Shown piece after piece: positions 1 to 5,955 of a DNA stretch of 20,479 nt. The notes under the pieces were generated by a model that saw only the letters and a list, made by a program, of their open reading frames with translations, made no database searches and was not told the DNA's origin. Positions within the stretch are counted from its first letter, which is position 1, and each line of letters begins with the position of its first letter. Origin of the DNA: a virus; IMG/VR virus record IMGVR_UViG_3300032288_000978, positions 1 through 20,479 of that record. One strand, 5' to 3'. A program made the position numbers and the translations under genes.

Positions 1-42
1 ATCTTCTGCATCCGCAATCGGTGCATTTAAAATATACATCAT
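1..42 (-). CDS. Start of an unknown protein, cut by the window edge
   Basis: Only the first 14 codons are inside the window, beginning with two adjacent ATG codons (40-42 and 37-39) and reading MMYILNAPIADAED with no stop. It lies 33 bp downstream of the stop of the preceding minus-strand gene, so it probably continues the same operon. The opening YILNAPI faintly recalls the start of STIV B116-like (DUF1874) proteins, but this is too short to assign. Confidence 0.4.
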   Translation of the reverse strand, partial: MMYILNAPIADAED

Positions 43-75
43 GCAAAATACCTTTGGAATCTAGGTGCTGAATCA

Positions 76-756
76 TTAGTATTCGTTTTGTTGTTCAATC
101 AATTCCCGGTAGCGTTCCTTCCTGTATTCAGTAAACTGGTAAGGGCGGTTGTTGTAAACGCGAAAGCGCATGTCGTTATCCCATGTGGGCAGGGAATCGT
201 ATTCGTCCATGAGCATTTGCTCAAGTCGTGAAGGTGTGGCACGCTTTATATCTTGTGCCGGTGCTTCTGCAATTTTAAGTTTATCCGCTGCCTGTTGGAT
301 AGCATCCACCACCTGCGGATGTTGGAACATTTCGTAGATGTTGTTTTGTTTTTGTTCTTCAATACGTAAAGCTTCAATGTGGGTATCCCTTTCTTGCTCA
401 AACTTTAGTATCCATTCATTCAATATCGACAAATCCAAACGATTGTAGATAGTGCCATACATCCCCGCCGCACCACGATCTAAACATAACTGGATATCTT
501 CAAGACTGTACTTCCAGTGATGCTGTACAAAATGCTCGGCTGCAAAATTAATTTGGTCAGCATTCATGTTCTTATCGATGTTCACCAATGCGCAGCATCT
601 TGTGATGAGCATTGCAATTTTCATCTTTGTTTCAGTACGGTCTACTTTTCGTAATGTCGCAATCTTGTTAGATGTTACGCTCTCGCTGAATGTTAGCTGC
701 GACTTGGGCTGCCACATTTTGATAGTGTGCAACGTTGTCAAATTTTGGTTTTCCAT
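76..756 (-). CDS. Unrecognised phage protein, probably replication-associated
   Basis: A soluble protein of 226 residues if translation begins at ATG 756. A start at 795 is possible, but it would deepen the overlap with the upstream gene from 89 to 128 bp. The AT-rich leader just before 756 also looks more like the other starts here. The centre (MNADQINFAAEHFVQHH, then SLEDIQLCLDRGAAG) is helical and looks like a small DNA-binding or helicase-loader-type domain. The C-terminal part is charged and rich in E, Q, R and Y. It resembles uncharacterised proteins that follow DUF1376-type replication genes in Bacteroidota phages (possibly DUF6633), but I cannot confirm the family. Its place next to the replication protein suggests a role in DNA replication; that is inference from context. 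Confidence 0.7.
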   Translation of the reverse strand: MENQNLTTLHTIKMWQPKSQLTFSESVTSNKIATLRKVDRTETKMKIAMLITRCCALVNIDKNMNADQINFAAEHFVQHHWKYSLEDIQLCLDRGAAGMYGTIYNRLDLSILNEWILKFEQERDTHIEALRIEEQKQNNIYEMFQHPQVVDAIQQAADKLKIAEAPAQDIKRATPSRLEQMLMDEYDSLPTWDNDMRFRVYNNRPYQFTEYRKERYRELIEQQNEY

Positions 757-1399
757 TGTGATTTGTTTTTTGATTATTATTCTTTTCCCATTCATTACGC
801 ATCCATCTGCGCGCTGTGCTTTGCCAGTCCTTCATTGCATTCTTGCCTATCTTCCATCCATTGCCTTCATAGTAATCCATGAATTCCCGGGCAAAGTTAG
901 TTAGTCTTTCATCGGTTAAAAAGCTATTGCCCTTAGAATTTAATTCACCCATGTAGTTATACACGTCATTCTCATCAGGCTTCACAAATTTGTTCCGACT
1001 TATCTTCTTTTCATTTACATCTTTAATTTCATTTTCATTTTCATTTTCATTTTCCATATGTGGAACATATGTTTTACTAGTCTTCGACATATGTATATCA
1101 CTTGTTTTTTTCATTCGGTTATTACGTCTTGATTCGGCAAATGCTTTACGCTTGTTGATTTCAAGCATCAAACGTTCATTGCAATAGTTGCCATCTTCAT
1201 TGCGCAAAAACTTTTGTGATACAGTATTGAACACGTCTTGTCTTAAACATATCTTCATCATATGTTTTTCACTGATGCATCCTTTTGATGCTTGATGACA
1301 AAGACATCTAATGTATGCACCAACTTCATCATTATCCATGTCGTCAGTGCCTACTAAGAAATCTTGATAGTAAAAAAGAAATGCCGGGTCTTGTGCCAT
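668..1399 (-). CDS. DUF1376 (YdaU-like) phage replication protein
   Basis: A 243-residue protein with two parts. Residues 3-55 match the start of the DUF1376 family: DPAFLFYYQDFL, then DDMDNDEVGAYIRCLCHQ and KGCISE. This winged-helix-like domain is common in phage replication initiators. A low-complexity hinge follows, including MENENENENEI, encoded by four copies of a 6-bp repeat. The C-terminal part (about 140-215) contains FAREFMDYYEGNGW and KDWQSTARRWMRNEW, the helical end typical of phage replication proteins with this architecture. It probably binds the phage origin and helps recruit helicase. It starts 4 bp after the upstream gene and overlaps the next gene by 89 bp. The hinge DNA carries phased CATATG repeats that could be the origin itself. 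Confidence 0.82.
   Translation of the reverse strand: MAQDPAFLFYYQDFLVGTDDMDNDEVGAYIRCLCHQASKGCISEKHMMKICLRQDVFNTVSQKFLRNEDGNYCNERLMLEINKRKAFAESRRNNRMKKTSDIHMSKTSKTYVPHMENENENENEIKDVNEKKISRNKFVKPDENDVYNYMGELNSKGNSFLTDERLTNFAREFMDYYEGNGWKIGKNAMKDWQSTARRWMRNEWEKNNNQKTNHNGKPKFDNVAHYQNVAAQVAANIQRERNI
1025..1094. repeat. Hexanucleotide repeat plus phased CATATG motifs inside the replication gene
   Basis: Four perfect tandem copies of ATTTTC occupy 1031-1054, preceded by a near copy. Immediately beside them CATATG occurs at 1055-1060, 1066-1071 and 1088-1093, so the motifs are 11 and 22 bp apart, one and two helical turns. The last two are extended to ACATATGT. The tract is AT-rich and encodes the non-conserved linker of the replication protein. 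Repeats with an AT-rich tract within a replication gene are how the lambdoid origin inside gene O is built, so this may be the origin. That is inference. Confidence 0.45.
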
Positions 1400-1403
1400 A
1401 TTG

Positions 1404-2072
1404 TTATTGTTTTGATTTGAATAGGCACAAACCTATGAAAGTACTGCGATGATTTCGCAAATTTCCTACAATTAATCTATCCCATTTAGGACTATTGTAG
1501 GTATTAGGTAGGCATCCATTACGTTCTAAGCCAATATAAAAATGACTTTCGTTGTAACTTAGATTGCGATATCCTTGATCTGTGCGCTTGTCTTCAAACT
1601 GGATGCGAATATCTTTGTGTACACTATCAGCATGGCTGCGTATAATCGGTTTTGCAACAGCCACATCATCGAATAAACAAGACTGCGTTGCATATACCTC
1701 TTGCATATTAGTTTGCACCAATAGCTTTTTGCTTGACGCATCCACAATACCCATCGACAATCGGTCGTCATTCAATCTATCAATGGTAGTAATGGGTATT
1801 TTGTTAAGCAGCAAGTCAGTTTCTTCACGTTGTTGCTTTCCGATAAAACGAGTACGCACCGGCTTGTATGAGTTTTCACGCTTGCACGTCATTGGCTCGA
1901 CTTGTATTTCATACTTGCAATGTTTGTACATCGTATTCAAACCGACTGGATACAACCTTGTAAGTTCATTTGTATCCAAATCCAACCCGATGCTGCAATG
2001 GTAATAACCACCAAGCTTGTTATTCATTTCGAATTGGGCAATGGCTATTTGTAGGAATCTAATTTTTTGCAT
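1404..2072 (-). CDS. Unrecognised protein, possibly with a dual OB-like fold
   Basis: A 222-residue protein without signal peptide or membrane segment. The N-terminal third (GGYYHCSIGLDLDTNELTRLYPVG, broken here into GGYYHCSIGLDLD and NELTRLYPVG) looks like an OB-type beta barrel. It has the layout of short proteins that begin with a Gly-rich strand and an 'L.RLYPV' turn. The C-terminal third contains SHFYIGLERNG and SPKWDRLIVGNLRNHRSTFIGLCLF, again strand-rich. A dual OB-containing domain would fit but is weakly supported. The start overlaps the end of the upstream DUF4326 gene by 14 bp and the stop is 4 bp before the replication gene, so it is a tight operon member. A nucleic-acid-binding role is a guess from context. 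Confidence 0.65.
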   Translation of the reverse strand: MQKIRFLQIAIAQFEMNNKLGGYYHCSIGLDLDTNELTRLYPVGLNTMYKHCKYEIQVEPMTCKRENSYKPVRTRFIGKQQREETDLLLNKIPITTIDRLNDDRLSMGIVDASSKKLLVQTNMQEVYATQSCLFDDVAVAKPIIRSHADSVHKDIRIQFEDKRTDQGYRNLSYNESHFYIGLERNGCLPNTYNSPKWDRLIVGNLRNHRSTFIGLCLFKSKQ

Positions 2073-2868
2073 CGATAATTGCTTTTAAGGTATCACAATG
2101 ACAGCGAAGCGGTGCGCACCAACAACCAAGTGCCTTACCTTTTAGATTCATTAGTTGTTTGTGTATGCTGGGTTTGAATGGCAGGTAATGTTGTTCGTAG
2201 TTATCACATACGGTATCACGGTCACCATCTTTATCCATCTCAAATGGATTACCGAAATCACTGAAGCGATCGCAACGAACATACTTCCCTTGCGTTTCTG
2301 CGTATTTGATTGCGGCTAAATCTACTTTCTGATTTACTACCACCGTTTCACCACGCTTCAACGCTTCAATCAATTGTTGGTCACGTGTGGTAATTTGTGC
2401 TTCATCTTTTTTCTTTTGTTGCTCGTACTCTTTAGCAGCAAACAACACCCGGCTCGTTGTAAGTTCAACACGCTTTTCGCTTTCTTCTTTGGCAACTGCA
2501 ATCTCACGTTCAAAGACTTCTTCAGGTAGTGCAGCAATCTTTTGGAATGCGCTGCTTTGGTCTTTGCTTATTCCAAAACTTTGCAAAGTTGGACTGGTCG
2601 TGTTATCCGACTGGTCCAATTTACCAGTGTATTGATTTCCCTTACTTGCTTTTGCTAAATCACTTTCCTTCAACAACTGTCCTAAGATTCGCTGTGTGCG
2701 TATCTTCTGCTCAGCAATCATGTTTTGCAATTCGGCATCTTTCTTTTCTGCCTTTGCCCATACTTCAATCGCTTTGACTTTGTTAAGATAATCAACACCT
2801 GATTCCAGTGTTTTGATTTGCGCTAATTGCGCTTGTGCGTTTTCACGCAATGCTAATGCATCCATCAT
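2059..2868 (-). CDS. Helical/coiled-coil domain fused to DUF4326
   Basis: A 269-residue two-domain protein. Residues 1-165 are helical and charged, with a run resembling phage ParB-like or methyltransferase-associated proteins (RILGQLLKESDLAKASKGNQ, SFGISKDQSSAFQKIAALP, then EVFEREI). Residues 197-265 match DUF4326: YVRCDRFSDFGNPF, DKDGDRDTV, then KGKALGCWCAPLRCHCDTL with the clustered Cys and His. The DUF4326 function is unsettled; the conserved Asp, Cys and His suggest a metal- or nucleotide-binding site. Two start codons are adjacent (2868 and 2865). The gene is the first one after an internal promoter and a structured leader, so it is probably controlled apart from the genes before it. 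Confidence 0.78.
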   Translation of the reverse strand: MMDALALRENAQAQLAQIKTLESGVDYLNKVKAIEVWAKAEKKDAELQNMIAEQKIRTQRILGQLLKESDLAKASKGNQYTGKLDQSDNTTSPTLQSFGISKDQSSAFQKIAALPEEVFEREIAVAKEESEKRVELTTSRVLFAAKEYEQQKKKDEAQITTRDQQLIEALKRGETVVVNQKVDLAAIKYAETQGKYVRCDRFSDFGNPFEMDKDGDRDTVCDNYEQHYLPFKPSIHKQLMNLKGKALGCWCAPLRCHCDTLKAIIDAKN

Positions 2869-2885
2869 AGTTAAGAAATAAAATA

Positions 2886-2976
2886 CCCACCACTACACAC
2901 AAAGGCGTACCCTCAGCTGAATAGCTTATGGCAATGCGGTAATGGTGGGATTTATAAATGTTTTCATAGGGTACGC
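2886..2976 (-). promoter_or_regulatory. Structured 5' leader with interleaved (pseudoknot) stems
   Basis: Reading the minus strand, GCGTACCCT (2976-2968) is the exact complement of AGGGTACGC (2913-2905), and CCCACCA (2949-2943) is the exact complement of TGGTGGG (2892-2886). The order of arms is 1, 2, 1', 2', which is the topology of an H-type pseudoknot with connecting segments of 18, 29 and 12 nt. The first arm starts at the predicted transcription start and the last arm ends 17 nt before the gene start at 2868. A 13-codon ORF covers arm 2. No known riboswitch or RNA family is recognised. Confidence 0.5.
2926..2967 (-). CDS. Possible 13-residue leader peptide
   Basis: ATG at 2967 opens an ORF reading MKTFINPTITALP and ending in TAA. 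It begins about 9 nt after the predicted transcription start, immediately after the first stem arm, and its codons 7-9 overlie the CCCACCA arm. A ribosome on it would therefore disrupt stem 2, which is the logic of translation-dependent leader control. No amino acid is strikingly repeated, so classic amino-acid attenuation is not indicated. It could be chance. Confidence 0.3.
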   Translation of the reverse strand: MKTFINPTITALP

Positions 2977-2980
2977 ATTG

Positions 2981-3011
2981 CAAAGATAATTAAACTACCT
3001 ATGCTTCCAAA
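2981..3011 (-). promoter_or_regulatory. Bacteroidota-type promoter for the DUF4326 gene and genes after it
   Basis: On the minus strand TTTG (3011-3008) is followed after exactly 19 bp by TATCTTTG (2988-2981), matching the -33 TTTG and -7 TAnnTTTG elements of Bacteroidota vegetative promoters. The -33 box lies inside the last codons of the VRR-NUC gene. Transcription should begin near 2976, at the start of the structured leader. Confidence 0.7.
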
Positions 3012-3361
3012 TAACTTTTAATAGTTAACGTGAATTCTTCAAATGACCTGCACACTTTCACGCAATATCCTGCGTTGATAAGTTGTGCGTGAACGATTTT
3101 TTGCGTGTCTGAAAGTTTCCCCTTTTCGGTTTTCATCTCGATGAACAGGGCATGGTATGAACCTGATGGAATGCATATCATAAGGTCGGGCATGCCGGGC
3201 ATTGCACCTTCTGCTTTCAACAAGTTCCAGCGTTTGGCTCTTTGCACAGGTGTACCGCCTATGAACACACCATTAGGGAAGGAAGCGATTAATACGCGCG
3301 GGAAGGAATAACGAAACCATTCCACGCAGCGTTGTTGTATCTTGCTTTCTTCGTGCTTCAT
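2999..3361 (-). CDS. VRR-NUC domain nuclease
   Basis: At 120 residues this is a complete stand-alone VRR-NUC domain of the PD-(D/E)XK nuclease superfamily. Visible motifs in order are acidic E4/E5 near the N-terminus, PNG at 29-31, GMPDL with D59, IEMKTEKGKLSDTQ with the E75-x-K77 pair, and Q87. These are the usual metal-binding and catalytic positions. Small phage VRR-NUC proteins are thought to act on branched DNA, as Holliday-junction or structure-specific nucleases, during replication, recombination or packaging. The start overlaps the stop of the upstream gene as ATGA, suggesting coupled translation. The stop is inside the promoter of the next transcription unit. Confidence 0.88.
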   Translation of the reverse strand: MKHEESKIQQRCVEWFRYSFPRVLIASFPNGVFIGGTPVQRAKRWNLLKAEGAMPGMPDLMICIPSGSYHALFIEMKTEKGKLSDTQKIVHAQLINAGYCVKVCRSFEEFTLTIKSYLEA

Positions 3362-3954
3362 GCATTAAGGGTATTAGATATGGCTAGCCAAAACTTACCG
3401 ATGTAATCCTCATCTGCTTCAATGTTGATCACGGGCAAATCTTTCTCCAGTTGCATGTATTCCCAATGGCCTAACGAATGCACGGTATAGTCACAGCCTA
3501 ACGACACCGGGCAATAACTTACCGATGTGCGCTCTACTGGTATATCAAAGCGCACTATAACGCTGCGCTCGTGGTCAATAGTCACCAGGTAGCACATGCG
3601 GTTTTCGTTTACTACTTTCTTTTTGACTATGTACATGCTCTTACCATTGACTGTGCGTATATCATGCACATCGTATTCACTTTGCATTGAGTCTGTGAAC
3701 TGCTCATAGAACTCTAACTCATCTAGCTTCCTGTTCATCTCATTCCATTTCGCTTCTTTCTTGTCCGTGCTAAAGATAAACTTACACCATTGAATGAGTT
3801 TGGCATTGCTTACCTGTAGGTGCAGCCTCATCTTCTCAAAACTCATCTTATCAAAGTTCTTCATGATGTACAGGATATCGCTGCGGGTGGGTAGTGGGTT
3901 ATTGCGCAGCTTGTGTACGTGTGGTTTGATTAGTGCTTTGCGTTGTTTACTCAT
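3358..3954 (-). CDS. Unrecognised protein with a possible N-terminal helix-turn-helix
   Basis: A 198-residue soluble protein. Residues about 25-60 (ILYIMKNFDKMSFEKMRLHL, then QVSNAKLIQWCKFIF) have the spacing of a homeodomain-like helix-turn-helix: a first helix, a turn at QVSN, and a recognition-like helix with the 'IQWCK' end. The rest is mixed alpha/beta with a charged linker at about 65-90 and no catalytic motif I recognise. It overlaps the upstream HTH gene by 8 bp and the downstream nuclease gene by 4 bp (ATGA), so it is in the middle of a compact operon. A DNA-binding role in early phage development is plausible but unproven. Confidence 0.7.
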   Translation of the reverse strand: MSKQRKALIKPHVHKLRNNPLPTRSDILYIMKNFDKMSFEKMRLHLQVSNAKLIQWCKFIFSTDKKEAKWNEMNRKLDELEFYEQFTDSMQSEYDVHDIRTVNGKSMYIVKKKVVNENRMCYLVTIDHERSVIVRFDIPVERTSVSYCPVSLGCDYTVHSLGHWEYMQLEKDLPVINIEADEDYIGKFWLAISNTLNA

Positions 3955-4183
3955 CGCCTTCGTTTTTAATTGTTATTGATTTAATTAATTCGCACACCGG
4001 CACGTTCATGGCTTTGGCAAGATTGGTAAGCTGTGCAAGTTTGATAGTCTTTGCATCGGTACACCAGTTGTACAAAGTCTTTTCTGCGATGGGTGTGCTG
4101 CTTCTTTGCATCGCACGAAGGAGGGCAGCCTTACTGCCCACCGTTCGCGCAATCAATCCATTGAGTTGGTTTTGCTTTCTCAT
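3947..4183 (-). CDS. Small XRE/Cro-like helix-turn-helix protein
   Basis: This 78-residue protein is mostly a helix-turn-helix fold: GSKAALLRAMQRSSTPIAEK, then TLYNWCTDAKTIKLAQLTNL, then AKAMNVPVCELIKS. The segment 'AEKTLYNWCTDAKTIKLAQLTNLA' corresponds to helices 2-4 of the Cro/CI-type fold, and 'LAKAMNVPVCEL' is the standard last helix of that family. Such small regulators usually control phage early promoters, so the palindromic sequence at 4783-4799 in front of this operon is a candidate target. Its start overlaps the previous stop as ATGA. Confidence 0.78.
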   Translation of the reverse strand: MRKQNQLNGLIARTVGSKAALLRAMQRSSTPIAEKTLYNWCTDAKTIKLAQLTNLAKAMNVPVCELIKSITIKNEGDE

Positions 4184-4515
4184 AGTTTTGGTCTCAGTTC
4201 AGGGTTAACCATGTAGAACATTTCGCGATGCGACTCGCTAAACTTGTGATGGAACACAGCCTCGTCAATGGTCGCATATTCCGGGTCACAAAACTCACGC
4301 TCCAAACGGTCTGCAATCTCATCCGCATCATCATGTGGTGTAACCTCAATGTGCCAATAACCCCCCTGTGAATAGACCTGTACTAGGTTGCCATCAGGCT
4401 GCATGCAACAATAGTGTGGAGCGTACTTGCCGCACTTGTAAAAAAAAGGTAATGTTACCTGCACAGTATCAACTGTAACAGGCAACTTGTGTTTAACTTC
4501 GATTGTGTGTGTCAT
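4180..4515 (-). CDS. Small unrecognised protein
   Basis: An ORF of 111 residues from ATG 4515. An in-frame start at 4563 exists, but it would overlap the upstream zinc-ribbon gene by 29 bp. The start at 4515 leaves a 19-bp gap holding an A-rich translation leader like those of other genes here. The protein begins MTHTIEVKHKLPVTVDTV, a strand-rich N-terminus, and has YKCGKYAPHYCCMQPDG in the middle with four Cys or His candidates for metal binding. An acidic helical segment follows (DDADEIADRLEREF). It has no membrane segment. Function unknown; the position in the early operon suggests an accessory or host take-over role. Confidence 0.65.
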   Translation of the reverse strand: MTHTIEVKHKLPVTVDTVQVTLPFFYKCGKYAPHYCCMQPDGNLVQVYSQGGYWHIEVTPHDDADEIADRLEREFCDPEYATIDEAVFHHKFSESHREMFYMVNPELRPKL

Positions 4516-4534
4516 TTTATTATTTGGTTTTAAA

Positions 4535-4765
4535 TTAGTAATCGTATCCATCATAGCACTCATCGCATTGAGTGTTGGTGTCTTTATACTTAGCGACTAT
4601 ATCAATTGCCTCATTTTCGAAATCCCTCCAGTCTATAGACTGCTCATCTTCATCGTGTGATGAATTCCATTTAGCCATGAGTTCAATGGCTGCATCCTTT
4701 ACTTCGTCGTAGTAGTATTCCTTGTAATCGCAGTGGATGCATGTGTGTGGTTGACTTCTTTTCAT
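4535..4765 (-). CDS. Small zinc-ribbon-like acidic protein
   Basis: A 76-residue acidic protein, the first gene of the leftward operon. It has paired cysteines at both ends, C9xxC12 and C67xxC70, arranged like a split zinc ribbon that brings the termini together around one metal. The middle (about 15-62) is helical and very acidic, with WNSSHDEDEQSIDWRDFENE. The likely start is 4765, about 20 nt downstream of the predicted transcription start. Phage early first genes are often host-take-over proteins and zinc ribbons often bind nucleic acid or RNA polymerase; which applies here is unknown. Confidence 0.7.
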   Translation of the reverse strand: MKRSQPHTCIHCDYKEYYYDEVKDAAIELMAKWNSSHDEDEQSIDWRDFENEAIDIVAKYKDTNTQCDECYDGYDY

Positions 4766-4782
4766 TTGTTCTTGTTTTGTGT

Positions 4783-4799
4783 TATCTTTGGCAAATATA
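4783..4799. promoter_or_regulatory. Palindromic, divergent TAnnTTTG elements
   Basis: TATCTTTG (4783-4790, plus strand) and TATATTTG (4799-4792, minus strand) are back to back around one central G, forming a 17-bp palindrome with a single mismatched pair. The minus-strand copy is the -7 box of the leftward promoter. The plus-strand copy also fits TAnnTTTG, but its nearest TTTG is only 14 bp upstream, so it is a weak promoter by itself. The palindrome may instead be an operator seen by the HTH protein at 3947-4183. Confidence 0.4.
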
Positions 4800-4822
4800 G
4801 TAAGAATTTACACACCTGCAAA
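4792..4822 (-). promoter_or_regulatory. Bacteroidota-type promoter for the leftward early operon
   Basis: On the minus strand TTTG (4822-4819) and TATATTTG (4799-4792) are separated by exactly 19 bp, the same geometry as the promoter at 2981-3011. The predicted transcription start is near 4786, about 20 nt before the zinc-ribbon gene's ATG at 4765. Confidence 0.72.
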
Positions 4823-4869
4823 TATTTACATACTTTTTTTTGGATAACTGTGTAAGTAGACATATATCA

Positions 4870-5397
4870 ATGTATTATGATAGGTGGCTAAGTAAGGCTA
4901 CAGGACTTGCACACGATAAAATAAAGGGCAGTGATCTACTGCACGAGGTGCTTGCCAGGTTAATGGATAGGCCCGAACAGGATGTTGAGGAAATAGTGTG
5001 CGGTGGTAAGATAGAAGCATATGTAAATAGGGCCTTGTGGCTATCGTGGCACAGCGCACGCAGCGATTACGCTATCAAATACCGTAAATACTACGAGCTT
5101 CACACAGAGAAACAGGTAGAAGATATCAAACAGGATGAGACATGGCTAGGTGCTTTCATAGATGGGGAGTATCTATACAGCGCAATCGGTAGACTAAACG
5201 AATTTGACGCTATCTTGTTACGGCTATATAGCAAACCTGACTTTGACTACAAAGAATTAAGTGAGCAGACTGGTATACCCTACGCCTACCTGCGCACATC
5301 TATACATAGGGCATTAAAACGAATACGAGAATATGTTAAACTTCAACGCTCCATTGCACATTCAGAGAGAGAGGCTGGCGATTTGCAAAAAATGTAA
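4870..5397 (+). CDS. Sigma-70-like factor
   Basis: 175 residues from ATG 4870. An extension to TTG 4840 is open, but TTG starts are rare in this host group and the sequence there is a poor translation leader. Residues about 10-60 (DLLHEVLARLMDRPEQ, then YVNRALWLSWHSARSDY) resemble sigma region 2. Residues about 105-156 (LNEFDAILLRLYSKPDFDYK, ELSEQTGIPYAYLRTSIHRA, LKRIREYV) match sigma region 4, with the helix-turn-helix for -35 recognition. It is the first gene of the rightward late cluster. A diverged ECF-like factor there probably redirects host RNA polymerase to late promoters, though it could be a packaging-linked HTH protein derived from a sigma factor. Confidence 0.75.
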   Translation: MYYDRWLSKATGLAHDKIKGSDLLHEVLARLMDRPEQDVEEIVCGGKIEAYVNRALWLSWHSARSDYAIKYRKYYELHTEKQVEDIKQDETWLGAFIDGEYLYSAIGRLNEFDAILLRLYSKPDFDYKELSEQTGIPYAYLRTSIHRALKRIREYVKLQRSIAHSEREAGDLQKM

Positions 5398-5785
5398 GTT
5401 TTACAACGGCACATTTGGGACTTGTGGCACGCCATTGATAGGCGGCACAGTCAACCCTGAAGAAAACGATGTGACCTACTACAAAGAAAAGATAAAGCTG
5501 TGCGGTTGCTTCATGGATGTAAAGACCAAGTTCCGTTTTACATCATGCCCGGCACACAAATGGTTCGCCATTGACATGAAGCCTGAAGAAATACGTGCAT
5601 TAGATGAATTTATACAGCGAGTAAACAAGGCCAACAAGATAGCACAGGATGATTTGCAATTGCTTTACTACTGGTATAGCAAGGTAACAAAGAAACACGA
5701 GAAGCCAAGCGGGTGCGCATCATGTATCCGTGATCTAATAAACGAATTCAGAAGACAACTAGGAAAAGTAGAACAAACAAAATAA
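5333..5785 (+). CDS. Cysteine-rich, probably zinc-binding protein
   Basis: A 150-residue protein. Cysteines lie at 18, 21, 31, 57, 59, 72, 128 and 131: a first cluster (C18xxC21, C31, C57xC59, C72) that could hold one or two zinc ions, and a separate C128xxC131 pair near the end. Helical segments lie between them (82-120). The start, the only ATG near the N-terminus, is 65 bp inside the end of the sigma-like gene, in a different frame. Both frames code through the overlap, so the two genes are translationally linked. No enzyme motif is visible. I recall similar Cys-rich proteins beside terminase genes in Bacteroidota phages, but no function is known to me. Confidence 0.72.
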   Translation: MLNFNAPLHIQRERLAICKKCKFYNGTFGTCGTPLIGGTVNPEENDVTYYKEKIKLCGCFMDVKTKFRFTSCPAHKWFAIDMKPEEIRALDEFIQRVNKANKIAQDDLQLLYYWYSKVTKKHEKPSGCASCIRDLINEFRRQLGKVEQTK

Positions 5786-5790
5786 ACATT

Positions 5791-5931
5791 ATGCCCCTAC
5801 CAACACCCACACCTGAAGAATCAAAGAATGAATTTGTGGCTCGCTGTATGAGCGATGCAAAGACACAAGAAGAATTTCCCGATTCACAGCAGCGCATAGC
5901 TGTGTGCATTGCACAGTATGAACAGAAGTAA
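5791..5931 (+). CDS. Small (46-residue) phage head-cluster protein
   Basis: A short ORF beginning 5 bp after the preceding stop and reading MPLPTPTPEESKNEFVAR, CMSDAKTQEEFPDSQQR, IAVCIAQYEQK. The pattern E-x-x-x-EFVARCM...EFPDSQQRIAVC is recurrent in Bacteroidota phages and related to a motif found near the ends of some portal or prohead proteins. Two Cys (19 and 39) are spaced as in those copies. The gene is compact and A-rich upstream, and its high information content argues against chance. Role unknown; the neighbouring genes place it with packaging or head formation. Confidence 0.75.
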   Translation: MPLPTPTPEESKNEFVARCMSDAKTQEEFPDSQQRIAVCIAQYEQK

Positions 5932-5955
5932 TTTGTAAACATCAAAATAACAAAT

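Noticed and set aside
566-904. A 112-residue plus-strand ORF opposite the replication genes
   Set aside because: It lies opposite two well-supported minus-strand genes. Its composition (long hydrophobic runs) is what the reverse complement of such genes gives.
1055-1264. A fourth CATATG at 1259-1264 as part of the same repeat array
   Set aside because: It is 171 bp from the third copy, out of helical phase, and separated by conserved coding sequence, so it is probably chance.
4840-4869. TTG 4840 as the start of the sigma-like gene
   Set aside because: The ten added residues lie in the AT-rich control region, TTG starts are uncommon in this host group, and ATG 4870 is available.
5330-5397. 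A6 run (GCAAAAAATG) at the junction of the sigma-like and cysteine-rich genes, as a second frameshift site
   Set aside because: The downstream gene is in the +1 frame relative to the upstream one, not -1, and it has its own ATG at 5333. A simple overlap explains it.
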